DNA from: Opisthocomus hoazin
Taxonomy: Eukaryota > Chordata > Aves > Opisthocomiformes > Opisthocomidae
Direction: 5' to 3'
Assembly (NCBI RefSeq): GCF_030867145.1
Contig: NC_134433.1
Location: forward strand, 17,395,896-17,459,895
Length of the DNA stretch: 64,000 nucleotides
Below are positions 50,421 to 62,500 of this stretch, in pieces (positions within the stretch are counted from its first letter, which is position 1; each line of letters starts with the position of its first letter). Both the position numbers and the translations under genes were made by a program. The notes beneath the pieces are model-generated. The model was not told where the DNA came from. It saw only the letters and a list, made by a program, of their open reading frames with translations, and did no database searches.

Positions 50421-53400
50421 GCTGGAGCTAAACCCCGCTTTCCCAGAGCTCTTAAATAGCTTTTGCCACGGATGACACTCCAACCTAATTTTTAACATTT
50501 GCCCTTGATTCAGGAATTAGAGCTGCCAATCTAGGAGCACAAAGCCTTCAGTCAATCCTGGTCTATCCTTCATCTTTATTCCTGTGGAAAGGATTGGTTT
50601 TCACAGTTTTCCACGAGCTCTTGGCTAGTTGCTCTGCCTGCGTAGCTTTTTAGAAAACAGCAAGGTGTGTTCAAGTGCAGCGTTTTCTGAACCACGTATA
50701 TGCTCGTGTTAAGGTCTGTTGATGGCTGCAGCGCGGAACTGAAAGTTGGCCTCACAGTCCTGTGAATGAGTGGTCTCTAGTGCTAACTGCAGACCTTGAG
50801 AATTGAGAGCCCCGTCTTCCATCAATAAGGGTTTGCTCTGTGTTCATGATGGTTGACTTACATGTTCTCCTCATTGTTAGCCGTGTTCTCAACTTGCATT
50901 GTACTGCTCTTGTATTCCCTGTTCAAGTTTATTTTTTTAAGGACATAGCCATTTCTGTGTAGTATGGAACTGCTCTGAGGTATGAGATGGAGTAAATAAG
51001 GAATCAGAGATGTGTCACTAAAATATAATAATAAACAGAATTTGTCAAATTACTATAACCTAATTTTTATGTCATAAGTTTTATAAATATTACATAAATA
51101 ATTACTCCTGCTTAAAGTATTTTATTTAGTCTTTGTTGATGCTGCAAAAAATTTGAAGAACCAAAGGCAGTGTGGGCTATTTTAAACATTTAAAAATTAC
51201 TTTGGTAGTTTGTAAAAAAGAATTTTAAATGTAGAATGATCACTTACATGGATTTTATTTTTTCCTGTCAGGATCCCTGAGAGCTTATGTTTTCAATGAA
51301 GTATTTGATAGTTTGCAAAATTAGTACAAATAAGGTGATATGGTGAAAATAGGTGAGGGGGAAATCTGTAACGACCAACCTGGATCAAATAACATTGTTT
51401 ACATCAGTAGCAGAGAGACATGTTTTTCTACAATACCGTGACAATGAAAAAGGAAAAAAATTAAGATACTTTGATGGAGTGATTCTAAAAATAAGAAAGT
51501 TGGTTCATTCTTTACTCCTCTTGTTTGGTATGGTAGCTGCCAATTGTATAGTCATGGGCATAAATGCAGAAATCAAGTTAATTTCTTATGATCACTGCTA
51601 AGCAGGCAAATAACTGTCAGTACCCAGCATTGATTTCGTATTGGGTTCCAGTAAGTAGGCTGTTCTTCCACATTTCAACTGTCAAGATGGGACTGGCGGA
51701 ATTTCAGAATAGTTCATGTTCAAAGGAACCTTTGGAGATCATCTAGTCCAACCCCCTGCTCAAAGCAGGGTCAGCTAGACCAAGATTGCTCAGGACCTTG
51801 TCAGGTCTTCAGTATCTCCAAGGATGGAGATTCCACAGCCTCTCTGGGCAACATGTTCCCATGATCAATTACCTTCACAGTAAAAAAAAAAAAAAAAAAA
51901 AGGGCAAGCAAGCCCCCAACCCCACCTCCCCCCCCCCAAAAAAACCCAAACCAACCCCAACAAACCCCCAAACTTATCTTTCAGAGGCATTTTCTGTATT
52001 GCAGTTTGTGCCCCCTGCCTTTTCTCTTTTCTCTGGGGACCACTGAGAAGTTTGATTCTGTCTTCATTCCCTCACATCACGTATTTGTACACACTGATAA
52101 GATCATCCCCAAGCCTTTTGTTCTCAAAGCTGAACAGTCCAAGCTCTCTCAGCCTCTTTGTATATCAGAAGCTCCAGTCCCTTAATTATCTTTGTGTTCC
52201 TTTGCTGGATTTGCTGCTGTATATCCATGTCTGTCTTGGCCTGGGAAGCCCATAACGGGATGCAGCACACCAGATGAGGTCCCACCAGCGCTGAGTAGAG
52301 GGGAAGAATCCCCTCCCTTGACCTGGTGGCACTGCTTTTCCTAATGCAGCCCAGGATGCTGTTGAGGTTCTTTGCTGCTACATCTCATTGCAGGTCATAT
52401 TCAACTTGTCCACCAGGACCCCACGTCCTTTTCTGCAAAGTTGCTTTTCAGAAGGTTGGCCCTCAGCCTGCACTGTTGCACAGGGTTATGCCTCCCCAGG
52501 TGCAGGACTTTGCATTTCATTTTGTTGAACTTATAAAATTCTGCTGGCCTGTTCCTCTAGCCTGTTGAGGTCCCTCTGAATGGCTGCGCAACCCTCCCAT
52601 GCTTCAGCCGCTCCTCCCAGTTTTATATAATCTACAAACCTGATGTATGTGCAGTCTGTCACATCATCTAGTTTATTAATAAAGATATCAGACAGCACCA
52701 AATCCCGTATCAACCCCAGTGGTATACGGCTAGTGATTGGTGTACACTGTACTGTGAGAACGCTGCAGTATTCTCACTAGCATACTAGATCAGTATTCTC
52801 ACTAGCATACTAGATCAAGATATCTTTCTGCAAAAAAGCTGCCTTGCGCTACTTTTAAAAATACATACAACTAAGATTTTAGTGACTGTTCACAGTTTCC
52901 TATTCTTACCTTCCTAATTTTCCCTGTACAAATATTCCAGGCTTCTTGCTCTTCCCTTTCCCTTCACTCTGAACAAAGTCTCAGTGGGTATTCCTCCATT
53001 CTTTGTGCTTGCTTGGCTGTAAAAAAAACAACTCAGCATGTTTATTAATGCAGGCCCAACACTGATTCATGTAAAGGCTTTGCTAAATGAATCCATGTTT
53101 ATTATGGGGAGTTAACTGCTTTTTCTCCTATAAAAACACATTATCTCAATTTGTATGGCTTAAACTGAGAAAATTATTTTCAAATGTACTGTGTGGGTCC
53201 AATTCTTACTGTTTTTTCTTGTGTATCAGATGATACAGGAAATCGACTTCGGTTCCAGCTGGAGTTAGAGTTTGTTCAATGTCTGGCAAATCCAAATTAC
53301 CTCAACTGTGAGTACTTTAAAGTAAATATCAGGATCCTGAGGAATTAATATCGTTTAATGGTGTTTATTATTACTGGTAAAGTTAAACAGGGAGAGAGAG

Positions 53401-54985
53401 GGCTAAACAAAGAAAAGGGAATGGGTCTTTCACAGCATAAAGGTAGTCTGTAAATAATTTAATCTGTCTAGATTTCTAATAGGTGGGTTTTTAAAATGCA
53501 AAATGTTTTATTGGTTGAAATAAAAAAAGTGCATCCATCTGGTGGGAAAAAAAAAGAAGCCTGTAGTTAAAAAGTCATGTCAAGTTAACAGTATTCCTTT
53601 ATCTGAAAACAGAATTGTACTAATGTTAATAATAGTTTTGGGTACTATACTGAATTCCCTTGAATTCCCTGCCAGTTTTGATGCTGCAGCCAAAAAGCTG
53701 TTCTTTTCCTTGCTGTTGTATAAAAGATACATACTGTAAGGGAGATGAGACTAGTTTATTATGCCTAGTATATTGACATAAAATGCATTTTTCCCTGTTT
53801 TTTTTCTCATTTTGAATTATGAAAATTTGATTGTAATGGTAAAGTTCTGACTAAAGTGCCTTATTGTATAGTTTTACGAATACATAGTCTTCAAGTTTGG
53901 CAGATTTTTTTCAAGCATCCGCAACTGACAGTTCCTTATTTGTCATTTTATTTCAGTTCTTGCACAAAGAGGCTACTTCAAAGACAAAGCTTTTGTAAAT
54001 TATCTTAAATATTTACTGTATTGGAAAGAACCTGAATACGCAAAATACCTGAAGTAAGTGTTAAAATCACTTAGGTTGCTGCATTTTAATGATGTGATGT
54101 TTACCTTCTGTTATATACTGTACAGCAGTATGTCAGTATTTGTTTTCTGTCTTTCACCTTGCCTCTGTCCTCCCCACTATGTTTATATGCAACATAAATT
54201 TTCCTGTTTCCAACAGTCCAGATGTAGCAAGAATAGGCAAAATTATAAAACTTGTCTTTCATGAGTCGTGCACGGAATCTTCCTTTTGCAGCCTATATAT
54301 GCACTTCAGCATTTGTTTAAAGTAAAACTATTGAACACTATGGTACAAAACTACTTCAGTTAGGCCCAGTAAGTACGTTTTAAGAGTGATTTTGCATTAT
54401 TGATGCTTACACGAAACAAAGGATGACTTTGCATTTTTCTGAGTGTACAAAATCCTTCAAATTTTGGGAGAACAGTTCTTGGTTATCTTCTTTAAATAAG
54501 CTCTGGAAACAGATATTGTAGTTGTTACGTATTTGCTTTAGTAAAATCTAGCCATTAGAAAAGCTACTCTAAACAAACATGTATATCCATTTATAAACTG
54601 TTATAGGACTCCTTGTTTTCTGGCTTAATACTGAAGTTATTAAGTTACAGTGTGTGGAATATGTACAGTCTTAAGTGGTTCAATACTTGAGTAAAGCACA
54701 TACATGATAAAACTAAAATGAACTGCAGAATTACTGGAAACTCTAATTTTAGTGTGCCTTGTAAACATTTGTATTATTAATTTTTAATCCAGGTATCCTC
54801 AATGTTTGCATATGTTAGAGCTGCTCCAATATGAACATTTCCGCAAAGAACTGGTAAATGCTCAGTGTGCTAAATTTATTGATGAGCAACAGATTCTTCA
54901 CTGGCAGCACTACTCACGGAAAAGAATGCGCCTCCAGCAAGCACTTGCAGAACAGCAGCAACAAAACAGCACCTCTGTAAAATGA
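50110..54985 (+). CDS. MED31: Mediator complex subunit 31, 4 exons, 125 aa
   Basis: Coding exons are 50110-50119, 53230-53307, 53957-54053 and 54793-54985, with GT-AG introns and phases that agree, giving 378 nt with stop (human 131 aa). MED31 (Soh1) is a small, highly conserved subunit of the Mediator middle module that links activators to RNA polymerase II in the nucleus. The product contains the family core: DDTGNRLRFQLELEFVQCLA, NPNYLNFLAQRGYFKD, LLYWKEPEYAKYLKYPQC, LQYEHFRKELVNAQ and the C-terminal SRKRMRLQQALAEQQQ. The start MEADDTGNR corresponds to the internal Met of the human N-terminus; the context GCCGCCATGG is an ideal Kozak site. Intron 1 (3.1 kb) holds a 1 kb CR1. The gene is convergent with TXNDC17. 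Confidence 0.96.
51700..52745 (-). mobile_element. 5'-truncated CR1 LINE, about 1 kb, in MED31 intron 1
   Basis: The left end is the reverse complement of a CR1 3' tail (AATTTCAGAATAGTTCATGT, then GGAGATCATCTAGTCCAACC). Rightwards, blocks such as CAGCACACCAGATGAGGTCC, GTGCAGGACTTTGCATTTC and CAACCCCAGTGGTATACGGC follow the CR1 3' region in antisense. It is antisense to MED31. A 20-base A-run and C/A-rich low-complexity sequence (51882-51973) interrupt it. No complete reverse-transcriptase frame remains. Confidence 0.9.
51882..51973. repeat. poly-A run and C/A-rich low-complexity patch
   Basis: Twenty A residues (51882-51901) are followed by about 70 bases made almost only of C and A. It lies inside the CR1 and probably arose by replication slippage there. 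Confidence 0.95.
52766..52815. repeat. perfect 25-bp tandem duplication
   Basis: The unit beginning CAGTATTCTCACTAGCATAC (25 bases) occurs twice without mismatch at 52766-52790 and 52791-52815. It sits about 20 bases beyond the apparent truncated end of the CR1. Confidence 0.98.
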
Positions 54986-55596
54986 AAAGCATATGGAAGA
55001 GTGATGATAAAGTGTACTTTGTGTCAGTTGAACTGTTTAGAAGAGAGGAATGAACCCTTTCATTTGGCTGTGGGTGTGTGTACATTTAATTTTTGATTTA
55101 TCAAGTGACTGGGTTTTTATCAACTTCTTTAAAGATACAAGACTGATAAAACACCTACTTCTGCAATTTATTTTGTAGCATGGACAATTTTGTAAGAGCA
55201 TGACACTGTAGTTATTGATTCATCTTGATTTTGAAAACAGAACATAGTTTTGAGGGCACTGACATTTAAGTATCTAACACAAAGCGTAGCTCAGAAGTGT
55301 GTTCTTAGGAGGCATTTTCCCTGGAGAATGATGATGTGTGTGAAAGTGTGGCTAAGAACTCCCTCATGTACTACTTTTTACAATTGCAGGATGAGCAAAT
55401 TTGAAGTGATTATATTGTACAAAAATCTAAATTGCATATTTTTGCCTTGAAACTGAGCTGAGTTACTACTTGTCATTTCTGTTTAACTGGTAAACATTGC
55501 TGCTGGGGATCTTACAGAGTTTTCCTTACAGCTCTGTTTGGAGATAGAAGTCAAAATTGTGACAAGGACTGCAGGAGTGGAGCAGAGATAAGTAAT

Positions 55597-55602
55597 AATA
55601 AA
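55597..55602 (+). terminator. candidate MED31 polyadenylation signal
   Basis: First AATAAA downstream of the MED31 stop codon (about 610 bases), in the context AGTAATAATAAACATTG. Confidence 0.4.
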
Positions 55603-56205
55603 CATTGCAGATACTCAACAGAAAGAAATAGGCTGTAGCTGTATCTGTTCCATTAAAGTCAGCTTACTTCAGTCTTGGTTTCTGCCAGTGAAACAGTGGC
55701 TGCTGTTGGGCTTCTCTGTAGTACATGTAGTGAAAACAATTTGTGTTACGAAAAGAGGTGTAAACACTTGCAGTATTGGAGAAGCATTTGCCATTTATTC
55801 CTGTGTAGTTTTTATTGTAAGAACACAGATCTTGGCAGCTGTCAGTGATGTAATTTTTATATTTTAGATTGTATTTGTGCTACATTCATGTTACATTTCA
55901 TATCCTTGTAGGAGCACGTACTACAACAGTTAACCCCTAACAGGTGATCAGTGACACCAGAACTGTCTGCCTTCAGCTTATCATACTTAGACTGAACAGA
56001 TAAGCCATTAAATATCTCTGGCAGAAATCTGTCAGGTTTAGGAAGAATAAGCAGGTTTTTCTGTTTCTCCTACCCCCACCCCCCTTATTCACTGTTAAAG
56101 GTATAACTTAGCAGTTAAGTCTTACTCTTCAGTAATTGCAGGCTGCTCTCTCAGTTCATAACATGATCTCGGCTCCTTTGAAAACAGACTGTTTGCAAAC
56201 TCAAG

Positions 56206-56211
56206 TTTATT
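56206..56211 (-). terminator. candidate TXNDC17 polyadenylation signal
   Basis: On the minus strand this is the nearest AATAAA after the TXNDC17 stop, about 190 bases downstream. Others follow at 55811-55816 and 55794-55799. Confidence 0.4.
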
Positions 56212-56400
56212 TGATGAAAGATACAGTTTTTTGTTGCAGGATTTTAGTGGAAGGTTTGTACCCAGAATTTAAGGACATTTATCTTGACTAGTCTGAAGTA
56301 ATTAACCACGAAAGTTCTGAGAAAGGTTAAGAATTCCTTGAAAGGACACTGCAAATAACTTGAGATTAATATCTTCGTAAATGATTGACTACCGGAGGAT

Positions 56401-58476
56401 TTAATCTTCAGTAAACAACATACGCACAAGCTCTGCTTTAAAACATTCTTCTTCAACCAGCTTCTGAGGCTGAAAAAAAAGTTAAGATGTTTTAGGGGCA
56501 ATTCAAAAACCTGTTCTAGACTAGAGCCATTTGTACATACTAACATTAGCCATACGGTAGCAACTGTTTTTCCAGGGAGGGTGAAGGGCGGGGTCGAGCG
56601 AGCAAGGTGCGAATAACTGAAAAATCCCTGAGGGTTTTCTGGCCTTGCAAGAGGCATTTAAATAACCTAAATTTAAATAATATGCACAAGTTAAAACTTG
56701 AGCTGTAGTCTCTGAATCATGACTACACTGCACATACCCTTGTTTCACTCCCCTAATTCAGCATTTGTATTTTTTAAAATGCGAGGAGCTGCAAGTCAGA
56801 AAGCTAACAATATGTTGCTAAGAATTTTCTCTGTGCCTAACCACTATGTGCTAAGTGTACATATTTTCTTTACTATGTGTTTATTGTAGACACTATTATA
56901 CAGAAAGTAGAGTGGTTCTCTCTTGAGGAACTGTTTGAGGCAGGAAGAGTGCATGGATGGGAGCAAGAGCTGTTCCTAATTGTCTGCTCTTTTTAAACAA
57001 GGGGGTATCAAAATATGCACGACTAATTTACAGCCAGTTTGCCATCTGAATACCTGTAAATCTAGAACATACAACAAATCACTTACTGTTCCATATTTAA
57101 GTAGTGTAGGCACTCCTGTTAGTTTCAGATTCTTCCTGAATTCATTGTTGGGATCCTTCCAGCTGTTCAGAAAGAAAGGGTTAAGCACAGCTTGTAGAGG
57201 TGCAGTTTAAAGTTAGCCTGTTAAAATTCTTTCAAAAGGATGATTCAAAGGTCTTTGCCTTGCACCTCCCCAACCCACTTATCAGAACAAGCATGCAGAT
57301 AGCATGTTAGAGATGGTATAAACTCAAAAAAATGCTTGATTCCTTGCAGAACAGGACAGTTCAGTCCACTGTTCCAACAGGTAAGTTAACCTCCAGTCCA
57401 CAAATAGCAAAGTTCTATCAGTTGTTGGCATTAAAACAGTTACTTACTAGGCTCTGTCTCCTACTAGGCAGTAGATGAACACAGACTCATCAGGCATGTT
57501 ATGAAGTTCCTTCCTCACAACCGGTTCAGCTAGAGAGTAATTTTTAAAGTGTATTAGTAGTTAATACTTTTACTGTGCTACAGAATCACATGATCTACTT
57601 TGACCATCATGGCTGCTAATCAATGTTTTCTCTGCTTCAGGTAGAGATCTGTATTTTGTTTCATCTTGTTATCCACAAGCTTTGCAGAATTTCTTTGAGT
57701 AAAGGCCAATTTCTGCTTTAACAGGTCAGAACAATAATCATTGTCTCCTTTCCGTATGCAAGCCCATCAGAACCGCAGTAAGCAGTTGCCAGATGTACTC
57801 TGGCTTGTGGGGTCCAGAAAGCTCAGTGCAATGTTTTCTGAGGAACTGCCTTAATCTTCTACTGCCAGACACTGCCTGCTAGATCCCTTCTGCCTCTCGG
57901 CACACAAAGTCGAGGTGAATTAACTGATCATCTAGTTGTTTGCTGGGCCTTTGTACCAGCTCCACTGAACAACACGCTACATCACACGCCGTTCGGTGGA
58001 ACGCGGCTGCTGAAACCGAGAGCAGCACGGACCGCCCGTTAGCGACGGGCTGGGTCCCTGCCGCTACCGCTCACGCCCTGAACCTTGCCCGGTCCGCTCG
58101 CCATCCTCCGTAACGGTCCGGGACGGCGTGCGGCGGCTGCACCGGGAGCTGCTGGGGGTCCCCTGACGCGTCCCAGAGAGGGCGCCCGGAGCCCCTCCAG
58201 CCTCCTCAGGCGAACGGGAAAGCGGCAGCGCGTACCAGCGAGCAGGAGCGGACCCCGAGGCCGGACTTCCCCGCCGCCCGCCACGTCCGCCCCGCGCCCG
58301 CGGAGCCCCCCCCAGCGGCCCCCCGCGGGCTCACCCGTCACGCAGTCCGGGCACCAGCTCCTGCCCTCGGCGTCCTTGTCGCCGCAGAAGAGCGCGAAGA
58401 TGGGCCGGCCGTGGTAGCGCTGCGCCGTCTGCACGAACTCCGGGTACCCGCGGACCTGCTTCTCCTCCCAGCCCAT
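56401..58476 (-). CDS. TXNDC17: thioredoxin domain-containing protein 17 (TRP14), 4 exons, 122 aa
   Basis: Minus-strand exons are 58335-58476, 57448-57529, 57087-57162 and 56401-56469. GT-AG introns and phases agree, 369 nt with stop (human 123 aa). The cytosolic thioredoxin-like protein is reduced by thioredoxin reductase and is known to reduce cystine, nitrosothiols and dynein light chain LC8. The catalytic site is W-C-P-D-C at residues 41-45, identical to the mammalian motif. The cis-proline loop is [10 protein letters not shown] (Pro 93). [15 protein letters not shown] in exon 3 and [15 protein letters not shown] in exon 4 match the family closely. It is nearly full length with no missing key residue. 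The start Met ([14 protein letters not shown]) is the only in-frame one at the right distance. It shares a CpG island with KIAA0753 on the opposite strand. Confidence 0.96.
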
Positions 58477-58970
58477 GGCGCCCGCGGGAGGCGGTGGGGA
58501 AGGGGAGCTCCGCCCCTGACCCGCGGCTGGCGCCGTAGTTCCGCGGCGCTCCGGACGCTTCCCGGCGGCCTCTGCGGCGGCGGTTGCCAGGAGCGGGTTT
58601 GAGCAGCGTCCCGGTAGGTCTCGGCCCGGGCCTGCCCGCGCGGGATGCCGTGAGGGCCGAGGCGGGGAGCAGGCGGGCTGCGGACTGTCGCTGGCTGTCG
58701 CCGACAGGGCCGGGGCGCGAGGCAGGTCGGCCGCTGGGCTCTGGCTTGCGGGCGGCTGGAGGGGGCCACGCCGCGGGGAGTCCCCCTCGCGAGGGGCGCG
58801 CCGTGGCCGAACCCTGCGGGCGGGCCCGGCCGAGCCGCGTGGGGGTGGGGAGGGGCGCGTGCGGCCGCGCTGGCGGGCGGACGAGGCCTGGCGCCTGGCG
58901 CCGGTCTCGGCGGGAGGTTTTAGCAGCCTTGTGCGTTGGATCCTGGTCGGTTTTCAGTTCTCAGAGGCGG
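58030..58970. promoter_or_regulatory. CpG island, bidirectional promoter of TXNDC17 and KIAA0753
   Basis: High G+C and CpG density span the TXNDC17 ATG (58476, minus) and extend over the presumed 5' end of KIAA0753 (plus). The two genes are head-to-head, as in human, so a shared promoter between about 58480 and 58620 is likely. A donor-like GTCCCG|GTAGGT at 58613 could end the first non-coding KIAA0753 exon. No TATA box is seen. Confidence 0.75.
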
Positions 58971-59161
58971 ACGAAGAAGACATAAGTTTCTGTCGGTCTC
59001 CACACGTTGCCAGTATTTTAAATCTTTCTCCATGAAGTTTAGGTGTGACCGTGACCTTGATCCGTTTTCCTTTGACAGTAACATTTTTTGTACAGACCCA
59101 ATTGCCCTGAGCACTGCCTTAAGCTGTCTTCCTCGCCAGTTTTCTTTTCTTATCATTGCAG

Positions 59162-59180
59162 CGTACTATTTCCCTTGTAG
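59162..59180 (+). other. possible 19-nt 5'UTR micro-exon of KIAA0753
   Basis: A strong acceptor (TTTTCTTTTCTTATCATTGCAG) ends at 59161 and a consensus donor GTAAGT begins at 59181. The acceptor tract is described here only by its position and pyrimidine richness; the 19 bases between have no reading frame role. It may also be the 3' end of a longer alternative leader exon starting in the CpG island. Inference only. Confidence 0.25.
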
Positions 59181-59551
59181 GTAAGTAATAGCTAATAGCT
59201 GTAGAAGTTCTGTGGCAGCCTTCTTGTGGTTCACAGTATGAGCCTCGTAGTCTGTAATGGTGCTTCTTGCCTCTGGGGGGGAGGAGGTGCGTGTGTAAAA
59301 GAAGGATATAAATTGTAACTTTTGCCTTAAATGGCAGGATTGTACTCTCCATTTTGTGTACCACCTGTATGAGTGCACGTGATACGTTTTCCATTTCTAC
59401 GTGCCTCCTCAGATTGGGTCTCTACCTGTTATTTATGTTGGACCTGGGATTGCTTTTCAGAGGCAGAAATAATGTGTGATTCTTCTTAGGTTCATGGTTG
59501 TAATTGTAAGCAAAGGACAAATATCTGAATTTTCAGCATCAAGCCAATGTG

Positions 59552-62500
59552 ATGGGACCAAGCAAGCCAACTATGTCTGATGTTACACTTGCATTCACTA
59601 CCCAGCTACACAGGAATGAAGCAAAAGCTTCACAAACACAGGTACTATTTGACTTCTGTGGCAATACCGAATTGGTTTTCATTTGTGATCGTTACAAAAA
59701 GATGATTGTGGCCCACTTCCTGAGATAGCCTACTAGTGAGTGTCAAATCGTCATACTTACTTTCATGATGCTGTCGTACATAATCTTGACACTGTCCGTT
59801 TGTAAGGGTATAGTTCAGAAACTATACCTGTAAATACCATTTGCCTGTCGTGATTTAATCCCAGTAGGCAGCTAAGCAGCCATTCACTCACTCTCCCCTG
59901 GTGGAGTGCGGAAGAGAATCAGAAGGGTAAAAGTGTGAAATCTCATGGGTTGAGATAAAGACAGTTTAATAGGTAAGGTGAAAGCTGCGTGCACAAAGCA
60001 CAATAAGAAATTCATTCACTACATCCCATCAGCAGCCATGTGTTCAGCCATTTCCGCAGCTTCATCACATGTAATGATGAATTGGGAAGACAAACACCAT
60101 AACTCCAAATATGCCCCCCTTCCTCCTCCTTCCCCACAGCTTTTGTTGCTGATCATGTTGTACGGTGTGTGATATCGCTTGGGTCAGCTGGGGTCAGCTG
60201 TCCCAGCTGTGTTTCCTCCCAACTTCTTGCCCACCTTTACTGACTGGTGGGTCAGTGTGAGAGGCGGGAAAGGGCTTGACACTGTAAGTGCTGCTTGGCA
60301 ATAACTAAAACATTGGTGTGCTATCAACACCATTTTTCATCACAAATCCGAAACATAGCACCATACAGGCTACGACAAAGAAATTTAACTCTGTCCCAGT
60401 CGAAAACAATACACAATCTTAAACTCTTACTTCACTACATGGAAACAGAACCTAGAAACTTTATTCTGGTACCATTTTTCAGCTTTTCATTTCTCCTTCA
60501 TCACGCATCTCCTTCATCATTTCTCCTTCTGTTACCTTTGTAAATTTAGTAATGCCTTACACTAAATCAGTATGATATATTCATACTGATTTATATTACT
60601 TATGTTAATTGTTAGAATTAATTAATTTAATTGTCAGAACTATTAAAAGAAATCCTTGTAAGGATTGTCCATTGCCCAGTCACTTTGGAGCACATTTTTC
60701 GAGCACATTGCTTACCTTCTCTAAGGTGCCCACCCTAAATTGTAGATAAGTGTCTAATGTTAATTACAAGATGATCTAAATGCTTAATTCAAAATAGTTT
60801 TGAATACTGAAATTTCTTTGAGTGGACGGAATGCCTTCCATGCATTGAAGAAGTACCATCATGACAGAATGCATTCTAATATTTAAGAAGATCCATTTTC
60901 CTTACTGTTACTCTAGAGTTGTATAGTGTGTAAAGTGTTCTGTATGACATCAGCTGGTTTTTTTACGCTTTGGAACAGCTCCAGTTTAACAGAAATGTTC
61001 CTGCAGTTCCAGAGAACTTGGCTCTCAGATTCTCTAACCCCCGTCCAATTATAGTAGAAAAACTGAAGGCATCCAATGATCAGAGAAATCTAGCTGGGAG
61101 TGAGGACCTCAGCATAAGAAGCTCTGGCATGTTTTCAGTGGTATCTGAAGAGAGACTAAAACTGGCTATTCAGCTAGCCAAAAGGGACATAAAACGAAGA
61201 CATATTGAAGAGCAAGTGAAACAGCACGTGTTTGGAGATGTTGTCAATAAGCCATTGTTGGCCCAGAAGTCACAACAGCAGAAGACAGAAGTATTTGAAA
61301 GTACAGAAAATAAAAATGTACTGAAGTCTCAAACTCGCTTTAAATATCAGCAGAAACTTAACCAGCCTTCCAAAGTGGAGACTACCACCTCTGACGCTGA
61401 AGTTTATCTATACACACCAAATGAGGGAAAGCTAATACCAGCTGTTTTGGACTCTCCACCCACCCGTGACACAGGACCTGACCCCAAGCCAAATGTAAAC
61501 AAAAAACAAGATAAAAATATGCAGGAAGTCCGACATCTGCAAAAGGAGTTGAGGAGCTATGTCCAGAAAATTGAAGAGCTGACAAAAAAAGGTGTAAGGC
61601 TGAACAATAATTACATTATACAAATGTACAGTAGTTTGCTGATTTTTTTTTTCTTTCTGTTTTTTGGCTTGGATTAGAATCTGTATTTACTACTGGATTT
61701 CTGAGAACCATCTGCTTTTTTCAAAAGTAGATAAAAGCTAGAATGGCTAGCCAGTTTAAGCAATGGCAGGGTTTCATATCTCTGAGTGTTTGTAGTGAGT
61801 TCCAACCCAACCTGCAATGATAGTAAGTTAGCGGTAGGCTATTTAATAACATGGGTGAAAAAATATTGGTGTCTGTAGGCCTATTGACTAGATATTCAGA
61901 ACGCAAAAAGTAGTATCATAATTAATTAAATTCTTATCAGTGATGAGAAGGCAGACAACAGCTGATAAAATTTCATTGCATGAGTCTGACTCACCTAATT
62001 TATGGCTGTGCAGTAGCATGATTAATGTGCTTTCTGACACTCTGTTGTGGGCTAATCCTGACTGGCAGTGAAGCGCCACGCACTTCGCTCCTTTCACCCC
62101 CGGCAGAGAGAGAACAGAAAGATTAAAAGCAAGAAAACTTACAGGCTGAGATAAGGATAGTTGAGTAAGGGAAGGAAAGAGAAAGAGAGAAAGAAAGAAA
62201 GAAGACAAGTGATGCAAGGGCAGTCAGTCACTACCTCCCACGAGTAGACCTAATACCCAGCCAAACTGTGAACAATGGCTACCTTCCCCCACATTTTTTA
62301 TTGTTGAGCATGGCATGGAATATCCCGTTGTCAGTTGGGGTCAGCTGTCCTGACTGTGTCCCCTCCCAGCTTCTTGCACACTCCCAGCCTACATGCTGGC
62401 AGAGCGTAGCTGAAAAAAGAGAAAGCCTTAGTGCTATGCAAGTACTGCTCAGTGACAGCTAACGCACTAGTGTGTTATCAACACTGTTTTAGTCATGAAT

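Larger units (their letters stand above)
54986..56400. other. convergent 3'UTR region of MED31 and TXNDC17
   Basis: The two stop codons face each other 1.4 kb apart. No other gene is visible. Candidate poly-A signals for both genes lie inside, so the mature 3' ends are likely to be close to each other or to overlap. Confidence 0.6.

Noticed and set aside
49586-50498. ORFs of up to 272 codons on the minus strand at the MED31 promoter
   Set aside because: Low-complexity Arg/Gly/Ala translation of a CpG island with no domain. I considered a C17orf100 counterpart but see no support.
58039-58985. ORFs beyond the TXNDC17 first exon in the shared CpG island
   Set aside because: Only residues up to CPDCVT match TXNDC17. 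The rest is intron or promoter read-through with GC-rich composition.
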